Under the pieces are notes generated by a model that was given only the letters and a program-made list of their open reading frames with translations, had not been told where the DNA came from and searched no databases. This document shows positions 36,254-47,724 of a stretch of DNA of 64,000 nt, one piece after another; within the stretch, counting starts at the first letter, position 1, and every line of letters starts with the position of its first letter. This stretch comes from Lingula anatina (Eukaryota > Brachiopoda > Lingulata > Lingulida > Lingulidae). Location of the stretch: positions 3,086 to 67,085 of the forward strand of contig NW_019775594.1 of the NCBI RefSeq assembly GCF_001039355.2. The letters run 5' to 3'. Made by a program: the position numbers and the translations under genes.

Positions 36254-36511
36254 TGGTACGTAAGCGATGAAGCCGGACCAGGCCATTCAGGCTGCCACCA
36301 GCAGAATATAACCTGTCTGTCGAGGTCACAACTCAAGCAATCGGACATATTCATGTCAGGCACCAACCATGAAAAGTGTGATGAGTTATGGTTGAACTCC
36401 ACTCCTACGACAACACGCCAAGCGTGGAGAAGTCTGTGGAAGTCATCCGCCAGCAATGGCGTGACAGACCGAGCTGAAGATGTGAAGAAGTTGTTGTCTT
36501 TATCTAACTAA
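36254..36511 (+). other. Unassigned open frame next to the stray exon
   Basis: Eighty-five open codons end in TAA at 36509 with no ATG start near the front. The minus strand is also open over much of it. The peptide is Ser/Thr-rich with scattered Cys and two N-glycosylation-like sites (QNIT, NST). I do not recognise it. It could be decayed coding sequence or chance. Confidence 0.2.
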
Positions 36512-36602
36512 TGTTACGCGAGGTAGCAAATACGACTCAGTTAGTCTTTCTTATCATTCGTTAACTGGAGTGTTAAGCAAACTTGTACTTAATTATTACA
36601 AC

Positions 36603-36800
36603 CGACCGGATGCCCTTGTGGTTAGAGTGTCCATCTCTGGAGCGGGAGGACGTGGGTTCAAACCCGTCAGGGTACATACCAGTCCTTTATTAACGGTACT
36701 TGGCACTCAGCACTAATGGGTTGACGCATGGGCTTGGTCTGGCAGTGGAGGAATAATACGTTTGTTATGTCTGAGCCCCTTATGTGACTGACTTTTTTTA
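36603..36800 (+). repeat. tRNA-derived SINE-like element
   Basis: The head GATGCCCTTGTGGTTAGAGT resembles a tRNA A box and GTGGGTTCAAACCCGTC a B box, about 35 bases apart. A proper cloverleaf cannot be drawn because the T stem does not pair well and no acceptor stem closes. A non-tRNA body follows, ending near a T run at 36796. This pattern fits an RNA polymerase III SINE rather than a functional tRNA gene. Confidence 0.55.
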
Positions 36801-37145
36801 AGTTAATGCTAGATAAAATTACAATAAATTCCTTGGGACAGATAAATTATCATGAGACTTAAATATCACTCTCGTTTGAGCAAGCTTGCGTAGCTTTTAA
36901 AATTCAATTTTCTTAAAATCATGCCTTACTCTTGTTAAAATCTTCAGCATTAATCAGAACTGGGGAAACATCAGTATAATCATAATAATAATAATAATGT
37001 CCAACTATTATTTATAAGCATTTGCTTAACTAGATTATAGAATAACAAGAGTGTAAATCATTATTAAAGGTTCATAAGAGCTACAAGTCGAAATATTTCG
37101 CCTTTCAGGCAATTACACTGCTTGTGGTAACTTGAGGTGCAACTT

Positions 37146-37395
37146 AGGGGCCATTCCCATAGATATTTGGATTGATCTTACTCATTGGGAAGTCTCACTA
37201 AATTGCTAACATCTTAACCGTCTTTAATGTCTGTCACGTCTAGTAAAGCTGTTAGATGGTAATTATCTTTACCCTGGCTGATTCGGCAGGCGTGACAGAC
37301 ATTTAAGGCAGTTTTGCTGATAACAAAATAGTGAGACTCCCACTGGAATTAGACCGATCCATATGGATCGTTCTAGGCATGGGAACCCAGTCATA
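37146..37395. repeat. MITE, family 1
   Basis: It opens GGGGCCATTCCCATAG and closes GGCATGGGAACCCAGTC, matching the copy at 340-572. Inner inverted words (AGTCTCACTA against TAGTGAGACT) strengthen the foldback. Confidence 0.7.
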
Positions 37396-38057
37396 TTTAG
37401 AGAGAGTGTGAACATTGTAAAAATCAATTTGCGCTTTTCATCTCCAATTACAATTTATTCATTTATTTTCCAAAATATACAATTTTGTATTTTTTTTCTT
37501 TTTTAAGTTTAAAATGTAAACTCTACATATTTGAATTTAAAATGTCAGAGACATAAGATTAATATGATTGTAGTTTGAACTATAATAAAATTTCTTCAGG
37601 ACTTTATCTAGATTAAGGAACCGTATAAGTCTGACACAAAAGGGATATATACATAAATGCAAATTCTAAAAAATAATTTCAGACACACCATAACAAAAAG
37701 GAATCAAGCAGATTAAAACAATCACTGAAAAATAAAAAAGCACCACATTCTGTGAACAGGCAGCGGAATGAGGCCATTTTGTTCTAGACTGTTTTCCGAA
37801 ACCTTTACTAATAGATAGGTATTTTGAAATATTCACTATGTTATGACAACTCCACACATAGCCAAATAGTAAAATGTCGCCTATAGCAATGTCCAAAATG
37901 AACGCAATAAACAAATATAAAATACTACTATGCTAAAATGGTCTTAGCTGCAGAGTAAGTGAAGTACCTAGCTGGAGGTTATCTACATGTAGATAGAGAT
38001 GACATTTCCTCACATTTAGTTATCAGTTGAGTTTACCTTCCTTCAATACAAATTGAG

Positions 38058-39656
38058 TCACTTATTGTGGTTTGCATATTCGCTGCCGTAATAAACACGT
38101 GAAAAATATTGCCTCGTGGCGCTTAGAAGTTTACAGGCGTTTGACAAGCCATCTTTTAGAATCGGCGCAGACACACGCAGTGGAAGCATTTCGTACAGGA
38201 ACCAGGCTGGCATAAGCAATCTTCTCGCCAACGGGGGCTCTACGGCATCGGTGTAACACGACGCCAAAATGTCATTCACGATGATGGTCCCGTTCGTAGT
38301 GTGGGGACAAAAGGCTCCAGTGACTTTCTTTCTGCCTGTTGCCACAATTTCACCCATGGACATGACGTTCATCGCAGGGTGATAAACGAACACCATATCT
38401 CCAACTCGGATATCACGGGCGGCTTTCAGGGAGAATGGGAACGTTGAAAATCTGGAGAAAACGTGGATATAGTGACCTTCAGAGACGAGAAGGTGTTGCC
38501 TCGTTGAAGTCTCTAAGTGGACATATATAGTCTGACAATGGGAATCCGCATGACCAAAGCAGAAGATTTCCTCGAAGCCGACGGAGCCATCGTCCCTAAC
38601 ACAAAGCACCTTGTCACCGGGAGATAGTTTGGCCATTGCTGTGACTGACCCATTGCTAAGTCGCACAGTGGAAGAGCCCTCGAAACACCAGAACTGCGAT
38701 TTTAAATCTGCCTCGACCTCCTTTTCTAATTTCTTCTGTATTTTATCATCACTCAGGTTAGGATATTTCTTTTTCAGTTCTTGTCTTCTCTTACTTGCTT
38801 GCTCGATTACCTCATGGGAGAATTTCTTACCATCATGAGCTTTTGCTATGGCGTCGACGTGGTGAATGATGGATTCTACGTAGCCTCTACGCTCTTCCTC
38901 GTCTTGCGTGACGCTGTTGATGAACACTATTCTGTCACCGGCCTTCTGAAGGACCTTCTCCATTCGGGCGGGCAGCTTCCTTCTGAAACTTTCTGTTGAC
39001 TCTCCCTTATTGTTCTCAAGCTTGTCCTTGTGAGTAGCTACAACAACCATGTATTCAAAAATGACTTTGAAAAAAATCGTTCTTAACTCAATTACGGCGT
39101 CCAATTCCTCTTGAGACGGCGTTTCGTCGCAGCGAATGACAAACAAGAACGCGTCGATTCCTTCCTCGCCCCTAAGCCTGGTAACGCACTCCGACAGTAT
39201 CTGTTGAATATTTGTCCTTTCCTTAGCCGACACAGCCTCTAAGAGGCCGGGAGTATCAAGGAGTCGAAAATTACGGCCAACCACATTCACACAGTGCGAT
39301 GACAGGTCTTTCGTTATGCCGCCCGCGGAGGAACCTGCTGGGAAAACCCTTTCTTTTTCGACCATCATATTAAGGGTAGAGCTCTTTCCGGTACCTATCT
39401 TCCCGACGGCGACTATGTTGGTATGCTGCCCCTCTGTGTGGGCTACTGGTGGTGTCTCATGAGTATCAGTGTCCTATAACAAATGCCCATACTATTACTA
39501 TTCTGTTTAAATTGACAATGCGTTTATTTACAGGTCAGTTACAAAGTGTCATGGAGGGTTGTCCTCAATAATTCTAAGTCTTTACACAATATCAGGAAAA
39601 AAAACGAGTGTTCACTTGCTGTATTGGTAAGTTGTTTGTCTCACTCTATCACCGTG

Positions 39657-39702
<46 letters not shown>

Positions 39703-41367
39703 GCCGCAGAGCATCTCACCTTGATATATCGCTGGGTCATTTGCCTCACTTTACCAATGCATCTCCTCAGACCAGCAGCAGTAGGGTTGAATTCCATGTA
39801 CGCTGTCTCTAAATGTCTAACGATTTCTTTATTTTTGGCATAGTCAGCCTTTCTGTGAGTGAGTACCTTTAAATTTTCTGTGAATGTGCCTTGCAAACTT
39901 TCAAGATCTTTCTCAAGCTTAAATTTATCGTAGGGAGGGTCGTGAGACTGAGTTTGGTGATCTTCGAAGAAGCTGCGAAGGAACCTGGAAGCTGAACATA
40001 TGTCGTCATACATGTCTTCAAGTACTTTAATATTGCTCCCCAGTCTGTTTTCGAATTCATACGGCTCTGCAGACTTGTCAATTTCAGACAAAGGAGATAT
40101 TTTGGCCAGCATCGGTTTGCCTTTGCCGCCATTTTGTTCCTCAACTTTTTCTATGAAGCGGTTTATCAGCTTCTGCAAATTGGTTTCGAGAACGTCGTGC
40201 TGCATTTCTGAAACACTCGAGTCAACATTCACTATGCATTCTTGGATATTTATCAAGTAATCTTCAAGATTTTTCAGTTTACTGTCGGCGCCGTACTCTT
40301 TAAATTTGAACTCTGCATTTGTTCCTTTGTCCCTCTCGAAATTCTCCTTGGCCTTGCGGCTGTTCCCACTTGCTGTTATGTCGATGGTCAGATAGCCACC
40401 GTAGGCTAAAGACGATACATAATGCGTTGGTTGAACCCCAGGTTTTCGTCTTACACTTCCCTGTCTACGGTCGTTCAGGCGTTGAATTCCCTGAGAGACA
40501 AAATATTAATTCTAAGCATTAAGGGGTGGATGTACCTAATTACGGCTAAAAATCATCATTTTGGGTTTTTTATGTCAAATTATTGGTTAAATGTGTATCT
40601 AACGTTTAACGGAATAACATTTTTACATTTTGAACAAAAAATATGTTTTTATTCTGAGGATTGTGATGCTGCATCCATCGGCACTGGTGACTTGGTCTGT
40701 GCCCCGCCTTTGTTGCCAAGGGCCGTTGGCATGGGTAACCTCGGAGGGAGGACCTTGCCAGCATCAGCACGACTCGCCACACAATAAAACAGGAACGTGT
40801 CACACTTCCTTTGTCATAAACAGCGATCGGCAAAGCACTGCTTAATGTTCCGCTTAAGCTGTTTTGATAGTCGCTCTTGATTGTGATTAGCGCTAAGGAG
40901 AATCTTTTCCGACACATGGGATATGCTCGAAATACGCATTTTCCATTGAATTGCTTGTTGCTATACACGCACTTTCGATTTTCTTCTAAACATTTTGAGA
41001 TACGAAAAAAAAGAGAAACATTCCACCGCTTGCTATCTGTGACAGCAACCGTCAAACTATCGATCAATCTTCGACAGCAGTTCTATACAGTCGGCAGATT
41101 TTATAGATCTATGCAACTTGGGCCATCTGGCCTAGCATCAAAGCGGATGTTTATCAAATCTTTAACTTGACAGCTAATGATTATGATGTACGATGGTGAT
41201 AATTTCTGTGTTTTGGACTTTTTCTGAGCGACATCGATGTAATTATTTGGTCGAATACTGACTGAAATCGTAGACAAGATTGATTTGCGTAAATAAAAGG
41301 CTTGAACCCATATCCTAGCATATCCTTTCATCGGGTGGCGTAAAACTTCAGTTCATGTGCAAAAATA

Positions 41368-41443
<76 letters not shown>

Positions 41444-43624
41444 ATCTAAGCAAATAGAGCTAATGTTATCGCTAGACTCCGTTATTCGCGCGAGTAGTAA
41501 CAGTAGTAAGCTGGGATCACGTAAGAGCTGTGGTATTTATAACATTTTGATTTTTTTAGAAATATTCATTTCGGCTATTAGGTATGAGATGGAGAATAAG
41601 TCCTAGCATTTTCAACCTAAATGCTGGTATATCGCGAGGTACAGTTCTGGATGCAAGTATGCACTTTTAAGGCCGACATGGTGTTTTTTTTTTTTTTTTT
41701 TTTTTTAAGTATTATCCCAATTTCTGACAAACACAACTTTACACATATCCTCTAACAAGCCCTGCCTGCCGATCGGCGTCCTGTAACACGACCGTGTTTT
41801 CGAACCATTTTTCGCTCGGCGAATGTAGACAAGACCGCCTGCGATGATGCTATTGTGTGCACATCCTAGAGCGCATCCCTAACACTTGTCCCGACATCAA
41901 TTGACGTGGCCACTGATTGGTAGAGTTATTAGGGCTTACTTGATTGCATGTAAATTATTCTGGCAGTGCTAACGGTAACCCGTTGAAGTTACTAACAGGA
42001 GGTGGGATTGATACAAAAATAAGATTTTCTGACATCCAAATGCATGCAAACAATCTCTTTTCAACGGGCAATAGAGTACCCATCTTTGCGATCGTCAGTA
42101 CGATAACAGGTAAAGCTGTCAACAATTTAATTTGCTATTTTGGACAATTAACTTCCCTGAAAGGGTTTTTGTTCGTTTTCTTCGCTTTCAAGATTGACGA
42201 GGTAGCGTTATCGGAGCGAGCTATAACTGTCTACCTGTACACCTGAGGGAGACCAAATTCACCATGCTTATTAGGAAATGTATGCACAACAAGTACTTTT
42301 TAAAATATTTTTCATTGATCCTCTCTTTTTCAATTTATCGACTTTGAAAGTGAAATGTCCTTAATATTTTGATGTAATTTCACGTTTTTATAGATTAAAT
42401 CAACAATAAGTCTCTAGAGAAAAAAAAATCCTGACTCCGTTTTGTAGTGCTTTGTTTAAGTGACATAATACCATTAAAAGCATGTTTATAGCTGTCCAGG
42501 TGCCTGAGAAAATCAGGTTTTAAAAAATGGTGTTTTTGTCCCCAAAATCACAATATTACTTCACACGATGAAGTTGGAACTGTGTTTCAAGCATAATTAG
42601 GTTATTGAAGACACATTAAATGAATGTGACAGGAGCAAAAAAGCTAAGACCTTTATTTTTAGAGAAACTCTCCAACCTACATTCCCCCCTTAATTATTCA
42701 TTGTACGCGGAATAAGCGTTAAAACATGGATTGAAAGGGTGACTAAAATGCACAACTGTGAGCGCTGATGTTTGTTGAACATTTCTGCAATGTACTATTG
42801 AACAATACTATTTTCTTTTTTTCAAACAAACACTAAATTTATTTTTTCATAATCATAGTCTTTAATTAGTCATATTCTTTTGTTTTCTCATCCATATACT
42901 ATCAGGCATTTCCTTATTTATTAATTCATGCATTACTTTACTCATTTGTGTGCTCATTTATCTTTTGCAAATTGATTAAATCAGTTTCAATTTAATTAAT
43001 TCTGCACATCTCCTCCTCCTAGAGGAAAACATGAAGTAAAGAAGGCGAAAATATACGGAATGGTTTAGAAATCCTTTGATTTATTGTAAAAGAACTGACA
43101 ACTTTTTTATTTTTATTTTTTATTATTATTCACTGCCGTTTATCATATATTGGGCTGGTGTTTTTCTGGCGTAGAAATTATATCAATTAACCAAACAAAT
43201 GTTTATACATAGGTCAATAAACAAAGGAACAAGTAAACAACAACGACAGCAACAAAATGGATAATTAAAAAAAAAAAAAACTTACAGTTTGCATACGAAT
43301 AGACAGGCGCAGTGCGGTGACGTCTCCCTCTGTTGTATTTTCCCCACTTCCTTTCCAGCTAGCATTTGCTCCTGCCTCGACCAAATGGAAAACTTTTGCC
43401 TTAAGCCTCACAAAACACTCGCTACTGTTAGTCTTAGCATCGCGCTCGGTAAAGTGTCCGGCAAATTTGCGGATTTTAATATCCTGATCTCTTGTAAAAT
43501 CTAAGCTATCCTGTTCAATGCCCTCAATTATGGCATGTGTTCTTTCCATGGTGTCAAAGTTGTATCCATCTCCGATTTGCAAGTCAGCGTAGCATTTGAT
43601 CCAGTGTGGGTCGCTTGAATTCAT
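38058..43624 (-). CDS. AIG1-type GTPase fused to a Hedgehog-type Hint domain
   Basis: Exons are 43624-43286, 40490-39720 and 39473-38058 (stop TGA at 38060), all phase 0, encoding 841 residues from ATG 43624. Residues 1-370 contain LQIGDGYNF and THYVSSLAYGG. This region may be related to the MACPF-like and helical parts of stonustoxin-type proteins; I hold that loosely. Residues 371 to about 600 are a GTPase: G1 GKIGTGKSS (394-402), G2 Thr near 424, G3 DTPG (443-446) and G4 THKD (517-520), the AIG1/GIMAP pattern. A charged helix follows, then from Cys633 a Hint domain: CFEGSSTVRL, PGDKVLCVRDDG, SEGHYIHVF (701-704 SEGH, usual TxxH) and NGTIIVNDILASCY (Cys776). The block set is Hedgehog-type. 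The Hint could cut itself off before Cys633, releasing the GTPase. No signal peptide is seen, so it is probably cytosolic. Confidence 0.85.
39660..39701. repeat. (GA)n microsatellite at an intron start
   Basis: About 20 GA units lie just past the donor of the middle exon of the GTPase-Hint gene. Read-through frames with Ser-Leu repeats here are artefacts. Confidence 0.95.
40491..43285. other. Large intron of the GTPase-Hint gene
   Basis: It is bounded by donor ACT|GTAAGT at 43285 and acceptor TCTCTCAG at 40491 on the minus strand. It contains AAT and TAAA microsatellites (about 41370-41445) and a T run (41684-41706). A 153-codon minus frame at 40606-41067 has no ATG start and no recognisable motif. 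I see no exon in it. Confidence 0.6.
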
Positions 43625-43947
43625 GGTGCAGTCTACCTATGCCAGTTCACACCACAGTCAACTAAATATCTGTTTGGATTATGTTCAGTTGCGAGTGAAG
43701 TCCTTTCTTCTAGTCTTGCGACAGTTTTGGAAGATTTACTGTTAATCAGATTAAAACGCTACTGTGTTTTCTTCCAAAGTGTTTTAATAGCACACCAGCC
43801 CCGCTGAGTTTAAAGTAAATATTTCACTGCGTAATATCAAACATTTACCTTGTTCCGACTATTAGATTATACACTGTACTTCATGAGGAAAGTATGTTTG
43901 ATAACGAAGACTTCCTCTCTGACAACATTTGCCGTACACTGCTGGAG

Positions 43948-43959
43948 TATATATAAAAG
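43948..43959 (+). promoter_or_regulatory. Candidate TATA box between the two GTPase genes
   Basis: TATATATAAAAG faces the + strand gene. About 50 bases downstream is ATGCAAAT, an octamer-type motif (near 44010). The + gene's coding exon begins just after an acceptor, so a non-coding first exon upstream is expected. The promoter of the minus-strand gene should lie in the same 1.9-kb interval. This is motif evidence only. Confidence 0.35.
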
Positions 43960-44325
43960 AGCTGCAAGTTGAGACTGGCTGGGCGGAAGTTGCCTCGTGC
44001 CCCTGATATGCAAATCAATAACGCCGAGGAGGTCAATAGCTCAGGGAGTGTCTCATAACATGTATAACATTTTTTGCTGATTAAAACGAAAGGAGAAAAG
44101 AAAAACCTTGTTTTGCCACTGATATGAGCAATGTGGCGAAGTGACTGTACAAACGTTAGTAGAATACCACCAATAAAGTAAACAGGTTTTCAGATGTGTG
44201 TATGTGTGTGTTACTGTTTTGGGTGAGTTTGAAATGGAATGATGTCATCGTGTTTTATACGTATACAAGTTACAGTTAGAACATGGCAACTATATACTAT
44301 AATGACAAAAAGATTGAAGGGAAGA

Positions 44326-44613
44326 GCTAATAGCGAGAAAATGCAGTAGTATCGAAGTAGCAAAGAAGCATTAACGCAGTAGTGGTTTGGAGCATATTTG
44401 CAGTAGAAATGCAGTATAGCCTACTGCAATTCTACTTCAAAAATTACATAGGGTTGTACAGAGGAGCATTAATGCAGTAGATTAGCAGCATGATAGCAGC
44501 ATGTTTCAAATATGCTAATTAGCTCCCAATGCGAAGCAGATTTGAGGCATATTTGAAGTATGATTGCAGTAGTCTACTGCGCTGGAGCATCTACTGCGTT
44601 TTCGTGCGGGATA
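44326..44613. repeat. MITE-like repeat with many GCAGTAG words
   Basis: CGAGAAAATGCAGTAG on the left pairs imperfectly with CTACTGCGTTTTCGTGCGGG on the right. The right end is repeated at 49866-49909. Inside are many GCAGTAG and GCATATTTG words in both directions. Confidence 0.6.
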
Positions 44614-45198
44614 TATATAGCGAGAAAATAATAAAATTAATTAAATAATGTATAATAACGATTTTCCTTGCATTTGTCATACATTGGATCTTTGAGATGG
44701 TCCCACGAATCACCAGGGCATGCGCAGTTTGGTCTACAAAGCCATTTGCCGTCCCTTCCCTTTCAAAGCAGAAAACAGAAAACTCCAGCTGTAATACTTC
44801 GCTAGATCATCCGTGCTCTCAGAATAGGAACAGCAGTGTAAGTATACATACACACGAAATGATAAGCCACTTATGGAGTGAAGGTAGAAAACAGCGAGTT
44901 GTTCATGGAGTCAGCTTTAGGCCAAAGAAACGTATCGGTAGTTTCAGTTCAGCTGTTCAAGTTGTTAAAGGGTTAATGGAAGCTGTGCTCGATTTCACAC
45001 ACATGGTTATTATCAAGAAAAGGCTAAGGGTTTATTGCGTCTATAATATATCTTGGTAACTGTCCCAACCGCATAAAAAATTATTGGTTATTTCAGTTGG
45101 TGTTTTAGAACCTTTGTTTGTTGTATAATAAATCTTAGATTGTATTATATCCGTTTCATCTATTAAACCTTGTATTGTGCACTCTTGCCATCATCATC

Positions 45199-45240
45199 AT
45201 CATCATCAGAAGCAGCAGCAACATCAAAATAATAATAATA

Positions 45241-45291
<51 letters not shown>

Positions 45292-45313
45292 ACATTATAA
45301 CAGCAAGCATTAA

Positions 45314-45353
<40 letters not shown>
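45199..45353. repeat. CAT/AAT/ATT compound microsatellite
   Basis: ATC, AAT and two long ATT runs lie about 170 bases before the GTPase coding exon. Frames reading Ile, Tyr or Asn runs here are not genes. Confidence 0.95.
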
Positions 45354-45523
45354 GAAAATGCCTTTTTTCAAGACGGACAAACACTTTTCATCAATGAGTA
45401 TAAAACCAGTTCTCTGCTTTCAAATGAGATTTTGTTTTCATTGTTCTGCCTATCTCCACTAGGTGTTTTTTTTTTTTTTTTAATTCAACTTTTATGATTT
45501 ATGGTGAAATCATTTTTCTCAGG

Positions 45524-46736
45524 ATGACCACCAAAACCTACAACGTCATTGTCGTTGGCTATCAGGGGCAAGGGAAATCTGCAACTGTAATGAAATTATC
45601 CGGGGACCCTAATTATAAAGGAAAAAGTGGCAAAATTGCACGTAAGACTTTCAGGCTCAAGGAACCGAGCTTGTGCGCTGTCCACGTTGTGGACACACCT
45701 GGCTTAGGATCCCTGACTACATCTGACCATAAGACATTGGATAGAATATACAATGAAGCCAGGTGTCTGCAGCACGTGGACGCAATATTGATTGTGTTTA
45801 AAATGGACCGAATTAAAAACACACAAATGAAAGCCGTAGAGCAGTTTCGCAAAATTTTCGGTGACAATTTTCTTCAGAAAAGCATCATTGTACTTACATT
45901 TGCCGATGTCGCAAAACACCACAACGCTTCCATTGGAGATTTTTTAGCCAGTTCGCCAGAGACATTTCAGAGTCTTTATAAAAATTGCTGTGAACGAATA
46001 TGGTGTGTAGAAAACAGTGACTGGGAAGACCGAGAAGAGAAACAGGACGAGTTAATGGAGTTGATAAAATCTGTTGAAACGGTGCCGTATAAAGTTCCTG
46101 GTGCTGGAAGGGTAATGCTCGACTATTCAATTTGCTATATATGCTGAAAATTGCTTTATTAATATCGACAAGCTGTTTTAGACGGGGTAAAGGACGGTAG
46201 AAACATTTGAAAGTCCATACGTTATTACTTTAATGGGGGCTATGGTGATATGAGCCAGAATATAATGCAAAACATATTGAATGTGTATTGAAATGTATTT
46301 AGTTTATGATTTTAAGCAAAACTAACCATTAAATAAAGCGGTGATAATGTGCGAACTGTCGTATCCCACAATTCCCGATAAAGGGTTAATATAAAAGGAC
46401 TTAATTCACATTTTTAACATCTTGATTTTTCTCAACGAACTCGTGCCATGTATGTCTTGTTATAAATGAAGAAATTGGCGGAATTCAAGGGAAAGTATGT
46501 TTCTTTTCAATAGTTGTTTATCCATCTCTAAGATTCCCTTCCACGCTTCCTGTAAAGTGACTTGATTTCGTTACATTCTACACATAAGTTTCTTTTTTTT
46601 CTAATTTTAATTATTTCCTTTCCAGGTGATTTGCTGTGGAAAAAGTGCTGTGTGTATTGCTGTCACTGTTGCTGTCGTTGGCGTTGTTGTCATCGCTGTT
46701 GCCGTCGTGGTTGGCGTTGCAGTTGCCAATACTTAA
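45524..46736 (+). CDS. AIG1-type GTPase with C-terminal membrane helix
   Basis: Exon 45523-46111 starts right at an ATG after the acceptor TTTTTCTCAG, and exon 46626-46736 ends in TAA. They join in phase 0 to give 232 residues. Motifs are G1 GYQGQGKS (12-19), G3 DTPG (57-60) and a G4 position TFAD (125-128) that departs from the usual [N/T]KxD. The fold order fits the AIG1/GIMAP family. The second exon encodes CCGKSAVC and then about 24 almost purely Val/Ala/Ile residues, a clear tail anchor, as in several vertebrate GIMAPs that sit on organelle membranes. Because the ORF runs past the donor, the membrane exon is easy to miss; another frame of it is Cys/Arg-rich and misleading. It lies divergent to the GTPase-Hint gene. 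Direct partners are unknown. Confidence 0.82.
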
Positions 46737-46817
46737 ACATGCACTGGTCCAAAGCAACCGAACTGATTCCTACAGAATGGCAGCAAGTACTTTCACGACA
46801 TCATAGACAGCGCAATG

Positions 46818-46823
46818 TAATAA
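46818..46823 (+). terminator. Candidate polyadenylation signal
   Basis: AATAAA lies 82 bases after the stop codon of the tail-anchored GTPase. The position is suitable, but no downstream element was checked. Confidence 0.4.
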
Positions 46824-46917
46824 ACTGCTGAGGATCAGTGGTAGTCACATGACAGCCACATGACCCCCCCCCCAGCATGGAACCGCGAGGTGATAGATTA
46901 ATGTGCCGTTCCTTTGA

Positions 46918-47693
46918 ATTATTATTATTATTATTATTATTATTATTTTAATAGACACCTTTAAACGACTTTGAACGTTTCCTGGATGCTGTGGGTTGAA
47001 GTGGAGACAGTTTAAGGGACTGTTTTGCTTGGCTTTTAAACATTTGGAAAACCTACACTTTGTATATAATTAGTTCCGTTTTTCAAGTTTTGCTATCGTC
47101 AGTATGACCATCATTTTGTACAGTTTGTACATTTTGTACATTTTGTCATTTTGCTGCAACATTAAGACCATTAATGCATGAATGTATTTGTATAGTATGC
47201 ATGTGAATGTGTGGTTTACTGTTTCCCTTTACAAGGCGTTCTTTTCATCTTCAACCCTACCCCAGCCAAATCCCCGAAATCCTGAACCCATCACGCACTG
47301 TTCTAGCTGGTTACATACAGCAGAGGTAATGCTGTTGATAACATAATGGTAGGCTAAGCGAAGTACGGTGTGATTAGTGTATAATATAAAAAGTGAGGTT
47401 AACCTCGAGTTCTATATATTGTTTGTGGTACGTTTACTGGCATGTAATCTGTCTGTAAAGGCAGACAAATATAGATTTAAAAAAAAAAATGGACAAAGAT
47501 GAACTTCTCCCAGACACAGGCACTGGCACACAACAGATAAGAATGGAAACGCTTGGTGAGCGTAATGTCAACGCAGCCCCTCCCATATTCCATTTGATTG
47601 AATCGAGAGAGAGAGAGAGAAAAGGAGAGAGTGCATGCATAAAAGAAAAAAAGGCTTTTACACTGTAACAAAGACCACGTTTTTTTTCTTTTC

Positions 47694-47724
<31 letters not shown>

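Noticed and set aside
36603-36680. Possible functional tRNA gene
   Set aside because: A and B boxes are present, but the acceptor stem does not close and the T stem pairs poorly. A SINE head explains it better.
39546-39843. Plus-strand frames with Arg-Glu runs over the GA tract
   Set aside because: They are translations of a GA microsatellite at the start of an intron on the other strand.
40606-41067. 153-codon minus-strand frame in the GTPase-Hint intron
   Set aside because: It starts at TTG, has no recognised motif, and the exons on both sides join in phase without it.
44697-45059. 120-codon plus-strand frame with an ATG between the two GTPase genes
   Set aside because: Composition is ordinary, no motif is seen, and no splice site links it to the GTPase exon in a sensible way. 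It might be leader sequence but cannot be supported as a protein.
46562-46831. Cys/Arg-rich frame over the second GTPase exon
   Set aside because: It is an out-of-frame reading of the exon that encodes the hydrophobic tail. The phase from 46111 selects the other frame.
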